From Paenibacillus sp. HGH0039 (lineage in GTDB: Bacteria; Bacillota; Bacilli; Paenibacillales; NBRC-103111), in assembly GCF_000411255.1 (NCBI RefSeq), contig NZ_KE150412.1, positions 72,197 through 136,196 on the forward strand: a DNA stretch of 64,000 nt, in the 5' to 3' direction. The notes under the pieces are model-generated. The model did not search any database, was not told the origin of the DNA, and saw only the letters and a list, made by a program, of their open reading frames with translations. Below, piece by piece: positions 16,995 to 24,983 of this stretch; position 1 is the stretch's first letter; every line of letters starts with the position of its first letter. Both the position numbers and the translations under genes were made by a program.

Positions 16995-17570
16995 ATGCCG
17001 TATCCCAAAGGCCATAAGACAAAAGTGCGGAATAAGATCGTAGAAAGTGCTGCCCAAGCTTTTCGCACCAAGGGGATTCATGACGTAAGCGTTCCGTTCA
17101 TTATGAAGGGGGCCGGATTGACTCATGGAGGGTTTTATGCACACTTTGACAACAAAGAACAACTGGTTGCCGAAGCCTGTCGGTATGCCATCACCGATAC
17201 GATCGCGCTTTTGCAGAAAGCCGCCGATCAGGAAAAACAGACCCCAAAAATCAATACGGTCATTGATTATTATTTAAGTACGTATCACCGCGACAAAACG
17301 GAGATGGGCTGCATTATTCCTGCCCTTTCTGCCGAAATCTCCCGTTCTTCAGAAGACGTCCGGGAAATATTCACCCATGAAGTGGAGCGGATGATTGCTT
17401 TTATCTCCAATCTTGCCGAAGTTGACGCGTCCAAAGGCAGCGCACTGTTCAGTACCATGGTGGGCTCTCTTGTTCTTGCACGGACTGTGAATGATCCTGA
17501 ACTGAGCGGCAGCCTTCTCTCGGCGGGCAAGCATTCTGCCAAAGAACTGGTTAGGACCTTCCGTACTTGA
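16995..17570 (+). CDS. TetR/AcrR-family transcriptional regulator
   Basis: A 191-residue repressor of the TetR family. The HTH is near residues 25-45 (VPFIMKGAGLTHGGFYAHFDNKEQLV, with the typical GGFYAHF turn). The all-helical C-terminal domain looks like the TetR_C group often seen with LmrA/YxaF-type regulators. GGGGTG lies six bases before the ATG at 16995; the GTG at 16986 is part of that ribosome site. It diverges from lpdA, with a palindrome between. The inducer is unknown. Confidence 0.9.
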   Translation: MPYPKGHKTKVRNKIVESAAQAFRTKGIHDVSVPFIMKGAGLTHGGFYAHFDNKEQLVAEACRYAITDTIALLQKAADQEKQTPKINTVIDYYLSTYHRDKTEMGCIIPALSAEISRSSEDVREIFTHEVERMIAFISNLAEVDASKGSALFSTMVGSLVLARTVNDPELSGSLLSAGKHSAKELVRTFRT

Positions 17571-17656
17571 TAGATTCATGATCACGGCTGGACTCGTGTA
17601 TCCTCTAACAGTCGGTGAAGAGCCGAATTATGTTTTGAAACGAGTAGCCTAACTTA

Positions 17657-17704
17657 AAGAGACAGCCCCCCAAGTTAGCGAAGCCGCTTCCTTCGCTGTC
17701 TCTT
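17657..17704. terminator. Shared hairpin between convergent genes
   Basis: AAGAGACAGC pairs with GCTGTCTCTT, with an inner GCGAAG/CTTCGC hairpin. It lies between the convergent TetR gene and the 287-residue hypothetical gene and can serve either. Confidence 0.55.
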
Positions 17705-17745
17705 GTCTCCGGACATTGCTATGAAACATGCATCTATTATCCATT

Positions 17746-18609
17746 CTATAAATAATCTCCAAACAGCTCCGTTATGATCTCTTCATTCGGCTTTAACGAA
17801 CCTCGCCATCCTGCCCAAGGCATCTCCATATCCGAGCGTCCTTTCGTATTATTCAATCGATCCTCACAGGAAGCGATATCTCCAAAATCCGTCCAAGTGT
17901 ATGGGGTCAATGTTAAAAACGGATTCGGAATTACACCTACAATGGCCAGGGTATCTAAAATTCCCCGCTTGGTGTATTTGTCACCGCTTAAAATCTTGGC
18001 AGCTATTAAACGCTTTTCAAACTGGCCCGGTGTTTCGACATCGGAGGCAATTCGAAGCAAATCCATTAGTTTAGAAAAAGTTTGAACATCTTGCTCAGTC
18101 GGTTGCACAGCAGGCGCGTTCAAAAGATGGTTCAGATTGAGGTATGCGTAGTGGGGCTGAGATGTATAGGCATGTCCGATATAGAGGCAGTATTGAAAGT
18201 AAGCGTCATTTTCAAAGAGCGGCTTGTCTTTTCCCTGACAAACCCAGCAGCAGGCAAAGTGTCCTTGCTCATCGTAATTATGTATAGTCAGCGTATTTAA
18301 TTTATGCCAGGCCGATAAAACGGAACGCCCTCGTGGATAACTTCCGCCAACCCCGGCAATGAAGGTTTCTATGCATCTTTTTTGGCTGAGAGCAGGGTTT
18401 TCTTTCAACGAAAGCAGCTTTTGCAAAATGTCATCATGATTAGTAAAAGCAACGACATCGTTGGAAATCCATCCATATTGCTCCAACATTTCTCGTTCTT
18501 TTTCTGACAATGCGCTTTCCGAATAGATGGAAACCGACCGCTCGCGGTCATAGTCGTAATTGTCGGAACGATATAGCTTTTTGAGTATACGCATGATTTG
18601 TGGAGTCAT
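17746..18609 (-). CDS. Hypothetical protein, 287 residues
   Basis: I do not recognise this family. The preferred start is the ATG at 18609 (MTPQIMRILKKLYR), eight bases after GAAAGGA; the longer frame to 18654 has no ribosome site. It is soluble, has no signal peptide, is rich in Tyr and Asp, and has one Cys cluster (CCWVCQG, near residue 120) that could bind metal. The C-terminus ends WAGWRGSLKPNEEIITELFG. Convergent with the TetR gene and downstream of, but apparently separate from, the polyketide operon, whose own terminator lies at 18709-18736. Confidence 0.7.
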   Translation of the reverse strand: MTPQIMRILKKLYRSDNYDYDRERSVSIYSESALSEKEREMLEQYGWISNDVVAFTNHDDILQKLLSLKENPALSQKRCIETFIAGVGGSYPRGRSVLSAWHKLNTLTIHNYDEQGHFACCWVCQGKDKPLFENDAYFQYCLYIGHAYTSQPHYAYLNLNHLLNAPAVQPTEQDVQTFSKLMDLLRIASDVETPGQFEKRLIAAKILSGDKYTKRGILDTLAIVGVIPNPFLTLTPYTWTDFGDIASCEDRLNNTKGRSDMEMPWAGWRGSLKPNEEIITELFGDYL

Positions 18610-18708
18610 ACAATCCATCCTTTCGCAGTTTTTTAGAGAGTGTTCAGTTTCCACTCCAATTGCTCGTTTCAGTTACAATAGCACGGGCCGGTATTTTTTC
18701 CAAGATGA

Positions 18709-18736
18709 AAAGCCCGCAAGCTAAATGCAGGCTCTT
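18709..18736 (-). terminator. Terminator of the polyketide/glycosyltransferase operon
   Basis: AAAGCCCGCA and TGCAGGCTCTT form a stem with one mismatch, and the minus strand continues into a short T-tract. It lies about 40 bp beyond the stop of the last operon gene. Confidence 0.6.
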
Positions 18737-18774
18737 ACATTTGGGGAAGGACAAGTTAAGTCTCCGGCAAATCC

Positions 18775-20235
18775 TTATGCGATAGAATCGCTCGCTTTTT
18801 CCCGCTTGATCCGCTCCAGCAAATCGTGCAGTTCGTCCTCCTCGCACCAGAAAAGCGGCTCCATCACATGCCGGATCCTGGGGCTTCTGACTAAGTCGAA
18901 TTCAAGAAACGCAGGCGCAGTTTGAGTGTGCTCGTGAGCAGCTTCCTTTTGTTCGGACTGACCTGTCTTATTCGGGGCCGACAGAGCCATTTCCGGTGCA
19001 CATGTTCCTGCTGACAAAAGAAGAATAACTTCCCTGGATATTCGGGTTAGTTCTTTCAGGAGCTTGGCCCGCACCTCGGGATGAAGCACTCGGATCATAT
19101 CCGTCACGATACAAAGCTCAAACGTATTTGCCGGCAGGAAAGTGCGCAAGCCCAGCGAGTATTCGATTACCCGGGAAGGAAACTCTGCGCGGAAAAGTTC
19201 AAGCGTAGGCCGGTTATGCACATAGATATGCGAGACATCCATGTGTCTCACCAGTTCAGGATCATCGACTCCGATCAGCAGCGTATGGGACGATAAAGCT
19301 GTGCAGGCAGAGACCTTATCAAGCTCTTCGGCTGAATAGGCCGCAAGATCGGAGAGCTGCAGCGTATTCATTTTTTCAATGAATGCACCGTAGAAATGCC
19401 CCTGATACTCGGGAAACAGCTCCGTTTCGAGTTCCTTGAACTTGGTGTGCATCTGTATGCGGTTTTGGTAGTCCGAAAAAGCCTGCCGGTCGCCGGAAGA
19501 AGCGGACTCGTGCGGATAGTGAATCGCGTATGCTTGGCGGTCCGAGCGAAAATTCACTCCTTCCCGGTGCAATCGGTACGCGAAGTCGATATCCTCTACC
19601 CCCCAGCCCTTGTAGGATTCATCGAATCCTCCTATATCGAGTGCCGCTCGGGCCGGCACCGTAATCGCTCCCGAATATCCCAATTCCCACGGAAGCGCAA
19701 GCTGCTGAATGTCGTCCCGCATGTACAGGAAGAACGGCTCTCTGCGGTCTTTCCATACCGGAAGCTTGTTGAGCTTTACAGCGATTTCTCCAATATTGTC
19801 CGGCGTGATCCCCTCCACTACAGAAGTGTCCGTTACAGCGGGGTCCAGATCGATCCCGTACATACTGTGAAGGGTAACGACTGCGGGCGATTTCTCGTAA
19901 AGCGTGAAGATCCGGCTCACGAAATTTTGGGGCACCAGCATCCCCGCATCCAGAAAACAAACATATTCTCCGGCAGCCTCCCGGAGTCCCGTGTTTCTGG
20001 CGCAGGACCGTCCGGAATATTCATCGCGGGGCCGGTACATATACCGGAGCTTAGGTAAAACGGAACGAATCTGCTCGATATAGAAGGATGTACCGTCACT
20101 GGAGCCGTCATCTACGACGATCAGCTCCGCTTGCTCCGATTGAAACCATTCCGCGTCCTGCCGGGCCAAGTACTGCAATCCTTTATGCAGGAGAGGACCG
20201 CAGTTGTATGCCGGTATTACGATCGAGAGTTTCAA
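18775..20235 (-). CDS. GT2-family glycosyltransferase with extra C-terminal domain (copy 2)
   Basis: Glycosyltransferase, about 486 residues. The N-terminal GT-A domain has LSIVIPAYNCG, LIVVDDGSSDG and FLDAGMLVP (DXD-like), then the galactosyltransferase-type acceptor motif GGFDESYKGWGVEDIDFAYR. The last 200 residues look like a degenerate Rossmann/methyltransferase-type fold (HTLLIGVDDPELVRHM, FELCIVTDMIRVLHPE) without a clear SAM site. The start is TTG at 20235 after AGGAGGAGGG, a site that overlaps the TAG stop of the ABC permease gene. Its closest relative in the window is the GT at 28638. It is last in the operon and probably glycosylates the polyketide product. Confidence 0.88.
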   Translation of the reverse strand: MKLSIVIPAYNCGPLLHKGLQYLARQDAEWFQSEQAELIVVDDGSSDGTSFYIEQIRSVLPKLRYMYRPRDEYSGRSCARNTGLREAAGEYVCFLDAGMLVPQNFVSRIFTLYEKSPAVVTLHSMYGIDLDPAVTDTSVVEGITPDNIGEIAVKLNKLPVWKDRREPFFLYMRDDIQQLALPWELGYSGAITVPARAALDIGGFDESYKGWGVEDIDFAYRLHREGVNFRSDRQAYAIHYPHESASSGDRQAFSDYQNRIQMHTKFKELETELFPEYQGHFYGAFIEKMNTLQLSDLAAYSAEELDKVSACTALSSHTLLIGVDDPELVRHMDVSHIYVHNRPTLELFRAEFPSRVIEYSLGLRTFLPANTFELCIVTDMIRVLHPEVRAKLLKELTRISREVILLLSAGTCAPEMALSAPNKTGQSEQKEAAHEHTQTAPAFLEFDLVRSPRIRHVMEPLFWCEEDELHDLLERIKREKASDSIA

Positions 20236-20249
20236 CCTCTTCCCTCCTC

Positions 20250-21047
20250 CTAACGCCAATCGTTGTTCAGTGTCCGGTTGAATATAAACGCGCAGATTAA
20301 GACGCCGCCGACAGCCAGCAGCGCAATCAGCCCCATCGGCACATACAGCTCAGTTACTCCCGAGCCCGTCATCCATACCTGGCGTACGACCTGGACGTAC
20401 CATTCCATGGGATTAATCGCAGCGATGAATTGAATCCATTTCGGCAGAAGCCGGATCGGCATCATAGCGCTCGACAGCATAATTAACGGCAGCAGAGTCA
20501 AATTCAGCACGGTGACGAATGAAACCGTCTTGCGGGTAAGAAGCGCCAGAATGTATGAGAACGAAGAAATTGCGACCGAAATCAGATAACCGAACAGGAT
20601 AATCGCAAGAACGGACACGGTTGTCAAATTGCCGCTTGCGCCGATCAGAACGGAGATCAGCACAATCACAAGCGCCTGAACGACGCTCATTGCGGCCGAG
20701 TATGACAAATTTCCCAGGATAACAGCCGAACGACTGGACGGGGTTGAAATGATTTTTTCGATGACGCCGGACTGGATATCTTCAAGCAGGGCCATACCGG
20801 ACCATCCCGACGCATACAAGGTTGTCATGACGACTACGCCCGGCGCAAAAAACAGCAAATAGTCGGCTCCGCTCTGCCCGAAGTCCGGGATGCTTGAAAT
20901 CGGCGCCAGAATTTGTCCGAACAGCAGCAGCCAGATCAGTGGAGTGGACAAATTAAACAAGATATACAGCGGTTTTTTGACCGCATAAATATAATTGCGG
21001 TAAAACATGGAGCTGAAGTCATACCAGAACTGCTGCATTTTTATCAT
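20250..21047 (-). CDS. ABC-2 type exporter permease (DrrB-like)
   Basis: A 265-residue permease with six predicted membrane helices, beginning WYDFSSMFYRNYIYAVKKPL, typical of daunorubicin-resistance DrrB/NodJ permeases. GVIEKIISTPSSRSAVILGN is the conserved cytoplasmic loop after the second helix. AAGGAG lies eight bases before the ATG, inside the end of the ATPase gene (29-bp overlap), so translation is coupled. It is expected to export the product of the neighbouring biosynthetic genes. Confidence 0.93.
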   Translation of the reverse strand: MIKMQQFWYDFSSMFYRNYIYAVKKPLYILFNLSTPLIWLLLFGQILAPISSIPDFGQSGADYLLFFAPGVVVMTTLYASGWSGMALLEDIQSGVIEKIISTPSSRSAVILGNLSYSAAMSVVQALVIVLISVLIGASGNLTTVSVLAIILFGYLISVAISSFSYILALLTRKTVSFVTVLNLTLLPLIMLSSAMMPIRLLPKWIQFIAAINPMEWYVQVVRQVWMTGSGVTELYVPMGLIALLAVGGVLICAFIFNRTLNNDWR

Positions 21048-22011
21048 CAGCCAAGCTCCTTTTCGTATACTGAATCATGACATCGTCCAGGGTCGGCTGC
21101 GATATGCGTACGGAAGTCACGTGTAAATTTCTAGATGCGAACCAGTCAATCAACTGGCTGATATGCTTATGAGCATAATCGACCCAGAGACGAAGCTCCT
21201 CCCCGTTCTGACCGACGGAGATTTGCTGCAAGCTCATAAGCGGGAGCGCCTCTTGAATTTGCCGCTGCAGCAGCGATTCGTCGACCGCGGATATCGAAAA
21301 TGAGAACGACAGGAAGATCTGGTCTCCTCCGACTTGGTCTTTAAGAACCTGCGGCTCGCCAATGCAGACACTATGACCGGAATCCATAATCATGATGCGG
21401 TCGCACAGCTTATCCGCTTCTTCCAGATAGTGCGTCGTGATGAATACGGTTGTTCCCCGGTTATGAAGAACCTTAAGCGCCTCCCACAACTGCTGCCGGT
21501 GCTCCAGATCAAGCCCGACTGTCGGCTCGTCCAGGAACAGGATCTTGGGACGGTGCAGCAGAGCCGAAGCGATGAACAGCCTGCGTTTCATGCCTCCCGA
21601 ATAGGTGTAGAGCAGACGGTCCTTGACCGCCAGCAAATCCACCGTCTCCAGCGCATCCGAAATAGCGCGTTCCATCCCGGACGAACTTATGTGATAAAGC
21701 TTGCCGACCCATCTCAGGTTTTCATACGCGGTTAAGCCTTCATCCAGCCCGCCCTGTTGAGAAACGTAGCCGATCCTGCTCCTGATTTCGCGCGGCTGCT
21801 TTGCAATGGATTCACCGAATATCCGGATCACCCCGTCCGTGGGCCGGATTAAGGTGGTGAGCATTTTGAACGTTGTGCTCTTCCCCGCACCGTTAGGACC
21901 AAGCAGTCCAAAAACTTCGCCTTCGTTAACATCGAGTGTAACATCGTTTACCGCTCTGACGTTTCCCTTGTCATATACCTTGGTCACATGCTCAACTTCT
22001 ATGATGGACAT
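21019..22011 (-). CDS. ABC exporter ATPase (DrrA-like)
   Basis: A 330-residue ATPase. Walker A GLLGPNGAGKSTTFK, Q-loop SRIGYVSQQGGLDEG, signature YSGGMKRRLFIASALLHRP, Walker B ILFLDEPTVGLDLEHR and the switch His in FITTHYLEEADKL. The C-terminal extension of about 90 residues is typical of DrrA. GGGGGAG precedes the ATG, which overlaps the end of the BtrH-like gene by 20 bp. It works with the permease immediately downstream. Confidence 0.95.
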   Translation of the reverse strand: MSIIEVEHVTKVYDKGNVRAVNDVTLDVNEGEVFGLLGPNGAGKSTTFKMLTTLIRPTDGVIRIFGESIAKQPREIRSRIGYVSQQGGLDEGLTAYENLRWVGKLYHISSSGMERAISDALETVDLLAVKDRLLYTYSGGMKRRLFIASALLHRPKILFLDEPTVGLDLEHRQQLWEALKVLHNRGTTVFITTHYLEEADKLCDRIMIMDSGHSVCIGEPQVLKDQVGGDQIFLSFSFSISAVDESLLQRQIQEALPLMSLQQISVGQNGEELRLWVDYAHKHISQLIDWFASRNLHVTSVRISQPTLDDVMIQYTKRSLADDKNAAVLV

Positions 22012-23005
22012 CGTTATCTCCCCCGCTTTTGCCTAAATTGCTCTGCGGCGATGCAGCTGCAAATCGATCCGGCAGCCTTTTCAGCAAGCGTTCTTCATCA
22101 CGAATCAACTCTTCAAACTGTGGATAGAGACGCTCGTACTCCCCCGCGCTGTTTCTGAGAATGGCGAGAGCTACAAGGTGAGTAAATCTCGTCCACTTAT
22201 TTGCGAGTGCTTCGATTTCCTTGCCGGCATCTATTCCCATTCCACGCAGGAAACCCAACAAATCCTGACGGCTTCTGAGAAGAATACGATGAAAGGCATG
22301 GATTTCGTTAACTTGCATCCTTATTTGCTCCGGAGGAATATGCTCACGCATCACTTTTAAGGAATCGGTGTAAATGCGGCCTTCGTGCAAGTTAAACTCC
22401 AAGGGATAATTTTGCACGGCAGACCGGTACAGCTCCAATTCATCCAAGCGGTCCATAGCGTTCTGGATGCTTTGTGTATCCTCGCATTCCCAGTACATGT
22501 AAGGCGTAAATTTCCCCGCTTGCCGGTAATTAAAAGCCGTATCCAGCATGAATTCAAGCTGTTCCGCTGAAACCATTGCATACTCGTTATTGTAAGGACT
22601 ATAGACGCGGCAATCGCCCTTCTCCGTAAATTCCGTAAGCAGCAGATAGTTCCAGGAATCGCTGTCATAGGTTGTCGTCTCGAAAGGAGCGTGCTTGAGG
22701 TTGTGTGCGGCCGCAATAAATCCATGCTTCCCTGTATAATCCCTAGCGTAATTCACGGCCTGCTTGACATCCCGAAATTCGGGAACGACTGTGCGGATCA
22801 CCGGGAATTCTTGCTGAAATTGTTCAATCAGGTCTCCGGGGTGAGGCCCCGAAAGCTTGGAATATCCGTGAACCACACAGTGAATAACCTGGAAATAATC
22901 CGGTCGGAGCAGCCATTTCTCCAGCGGAAACCGAAGCCCGTGCCGGATCGTCAGCTCGTTGTAAAAACAGCCCAACAGACAGTTGTAGGCGGGTTGAAGC
23001 GTCAA
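21992..23005 (-). CDS. BtrH-like acyltransferase (BtrH_N-type Cys protein)
   Basis: 337 residues. The N-terminus NCLLGCFYNELTIRHG resembles the BtrH N-terminal domain (PF14399), a cysteine-peptidase-like fold in which a near-N-terminal Cys is the nucleophile; C9 and C13 are candidates, and AAHNLKHAPF near residue 100 offers a His. In butirosin biosynthesis BtrH moves an acyl group from a carrier protein onto an amino sugar. The C-terminal third is helical. The start is TTG at 23005, forming a TTGA overlap with the preceding gene. Here it could move the finished acyl chain from the ACP to a sugar or amine. The assignment rests on motif and context. Confidence 0.72.
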   Translation of the reverse strand: MTLQPAYNCLLGCFYNELTIRHGLRFPLEKWLLRPDYFQVIHCVVHGYSKLSGPHPGDLIEQFQQEFPVIRTVVPEFRDVKQAVNYARDYTGKHGFIAAAHNLKHAPFETTTYDSDSWNYLLLTEFTEKGDCRVYSPYNNEYAMVSAEQLEFMLDTAFNYRQAGKFTPYMYWECEDTQSIQNAMDRLDELELYRSAVQNYPLEFNLHEGRIYTDSLKVMREHIPPEQIRMQVNEIHAFHRILLRSRQDLLGFLRGMGIDAGKEIEALANKWTRFTHLVALAILRNSAGEYERLYPQFEELIRDEERLLKRLPDRFAAASPQSNLGKSGGDNDVHHRS

Positions 23006-24228
23006 GGCGTCACACCGCCTCTGCTAGCTGATTCGAGCAGCCGCACAAGCCTCGGCGTTTTCTCCAGGGCGGTCAATTGATTCTGAATCCGCAAGGAAAT
23101 TTCCGTACTCTTCCCCGCTAATCCTTCATGCAGCAGGGATTCGAAGCGTTCGCGAGCGAGATCATCCTCTCCGCATACGATTCCGAGACCGGCGCGCTCC
23201 ATACAGAAGGCGTTGAAATTGCGTTCATACGTATCGGGAAAAAGCAGCCCCGGAACATGATGCCTCATCGCCGATACCATCATGGAATTGGAACCGGGCG
23301 TAATGCAGAGGCTCGAATGCGCCATGACGGTTTCGGACGGTACGAAAGGCTCGAAGCGAATCCGCTCCTCCGAAGACTGCAGAGGATGGTCCAGGAAAGC
23401 GGAATTGTACTTGCCGATGGCGAATACGGCGCGTACCGGATTCTTCTCAAACACGTTGTACATCATTTCGAACGTGCTGCGGGAATTGATACCGAAAGGG
23501 AGCGACGAGAGGTAAACAAATACGAGCGGCTCCTTGCAGGTGTGCTCCCATTGTTTAAACCAGCCCGGTTCCTCTTTGAATGCGTCCGGAACCAGCTGTC
23601 CGACAAATTCGGCTTCCGGCTCATACCGGAGCAGCTCGGGCTCCAGTTCTTTGCAGCTGGGCACAAGCAGCAGCTGACAGTGATCGAATAACGTACGGCA
23701 GACATGCTCCACGGGCGGCATGCCGTATTTATGGAGTACGCGGTTCCAGATATTGCGGACTCTTCTGAGAATGAGCTTGCGCCCGGGATGAAGATCTTCC
23801 AGTTCAATGTTGTGGGCCGGATGAAGGGGCCAATTGACGATTGAAGCGAGCCGGACGCCTTCGGTATGAGCCGAGATGGCGATCGTGAACTGCATATCGG
23901 CAAAAACCAGATCCGCCTGAAAGTCTCGGATCGTCGCCCTTTCCCGCTCAATCGTGTCGATCAGGTGAAAGTCATCCGCATGACCGGAGACGAAAATTAA
24001 ATCTTCATAGGTGTGATAACCGAAGAACGGGAGCTTGTTCTCAATGTAGGCGGGCTTGGGCACAGACTCGTAGAAGCGGACCCCGCTCGGAAACAAATGA
24101 CGAAAGGATGCTGGAGCCAGCACAGCAACCTCGTGTCCCGCCGCCGTTAACTGCTCGGCCGCCGCCATGCTTCTCACGGCGTGTCCGTAAGTTTCCGCCC
24201 AGTTGCTCGTTACCAGGAGTACCTTCAT
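23002..24228 (-). CDS. GT1-family glycosyltransferase
   Basis: A 408-residue GT-B glycosyltransferase. The acceptor half begins MKVLLVTSNWAETYGHAVRS; the donor half has FVYLSSLPFGINSRSTFEMM and FVPSETVMAHSSLCITPGSN, the positions where GT1 enzymes bind the nucleotide sugar (the usual H-x-G-x-x-T is changed to T-P-G-S-N-S). It overlaps the FabZ-like gene by an ATGA and the BtrH-like gene by a TTGA. It probably attaches a sugar to the acyl or aryl product made by the upstream enzymes. The donor is unknown. Confidence 0.87.
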   Translation of the reverse strand: MKVLLVTSNWAETYGHAVRSMAAAEQLTAAGHEVAVLAPASFRHLFPSGVRFYESVPKPAYIENKLPFFGYHTYEDLIFVSGHADDFHLIDTIERERATIRDFQADLVFADMQFTIAISAHTEGVRLASIVNWPLHPAHNIELEDLHPGRKLILRRVRNIWNRVLHKYGMPPVEHVCRTLFDHCQLLLVPSCKELEPELLRYEPEAEFVGQLVPDAFKEEPGWFKQWEHTCKEPLVFVYLSSLPFGINSRSTFEMMYNVFEKNPVRAVFAIGKYNSAFLDHPLQSSEERIRFEPFVPSETVMAHSSLCITPGSNSMMVSAMRHHVPGLLFPDTYERNFNAFCMERAGLGIVCGEDDLARERFESLLHEGLAGKSTEISLRIQNQLTALEKTPRLVRLLESASRGGVTP

Positions 24229-24656
24229 TTTCCCTCGGCCCCCTTCAAGAAAACGATCATTTCAGCTACTTTCGCAACCGTTTCCCCATTGACGGAAGCC
24301 TGGGCGTTTCCTTTTACAAACGGACCTTTATGACTCATGACCTCATAGAAAAGATCGAGTCTGTCGCCGGGCCCTACAGGCTTATTGAATTTGATTTCTT
24401 TCATGGAGGCGATCATTCCGACCGAAGGCGCTTGGTCGGGCTTGTGAATGGCAAATGCGCCAAGCTGCCCCATCGCTTCTGCAATGAAGACGCCGGGCAT
24501 GATCGGTTCATCCGGGAAATGGCCCTGGAAAAACCATTCGTTGATCGATACATTTTTGTACCCTCTCGCCCATACCCCGGGCTCCACTTCCGTTACTCTG
24601 TCAATCAGCAGAAACGGATAACGATGCGGCAGTACGGATGTAACCGGAATTTCCAT
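24225..24656 (-). CDS. fabZ: FabZ-type 3-hydroxyacyl-ACP dehydratase
   Basis: A 143-residue hot-dog dehydratase. LPHRYPFLLIDRV carries the catalytic His (H11) and GHFPDEPIMPGVFIAEAMGQ the catalytic Glu (E60). AGGAGG precedes the ATG. In this operon it would form the trans double bonds of a growing ACP-bound chain. No ketoreductase gene is present in the cluster, so FabG from primary metabolism would have to act before it. This is probably a cluster-specific paralog and not the housekeeping fabZ, because it is embedded between a carrier protein and a glycosyltransferase. Confidence 0.92.
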   Translation of the reverse strand: MEIPVTSVLPHRYPFLLIDRVTEVEPGVWARGYKNVSINEWFFQGHFPDEPIMPGVFIAEAMGQLGAFAIHKPDQAPSVGMIASMKEIKFNKPVGPGDRLDLFYEVMSHKGPFVKGNAQASVNGETVAKVAEMIVFLKGAEGK

Positions 24657-24737
24657 CGGACGACCTCCTGACTGGCGGTTGGATAAATAGCTGCTGCGAC
24701 GTAAAATAAGGAAGAAAGCCGGAGATTTTCTCTGCTT

Positions 24738-24983
24738 TCATGGCTGTATGGCCCCCAGTTTATCCAGGACAAGCCGATGAATCCTGCGGATCGTACTGAA
24801 GTGCTCTAAATCGAGCGTCCGGTAATCGATGCTGATCCGGTACCGGCGTTCCAACTGTTCGATGAGCCAAATCAGCGAGAAGGAATCAAGCTGCAACGGC
24901 ATATCCGATTCCACTTGTTCGTCCAGGGTTTGAAAAAGACCCGATTCTATGACAATTGACTTGATGTCAGCGATGTGTACCAT
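24738..24983 (-). CDS. Acyl carrier protein 1
   Basis: An 81-residue carrier protein. The phosphopantetheine site is S34 in QLDSFSLIWLIEQLE (the standard D-S-x-x). AGGAG lies seven bases before the ATG, which overlaps the end of the ligase gene by 17 bp, so the two are translated together. That coupling makes it the likely partner loaded by the ligase with an aryl starter. It differs clearly from the second carrier protein at 28362. Confidence 0.9.
   Translation of the reverse strand: MVHIADIKSIVIESGLFQTLDEQVESDMPLQLDSFSLIWLIEQLERRYRISIDYRTLDLEHFSTIRRIHRLVLDKLGAIQP

Noticed and set aside
19396-20058. Plus-strand 220-residue ORF
   Set aside because: Antisense shadow of the GT2 gene, without ribosome site or recognisable motif.
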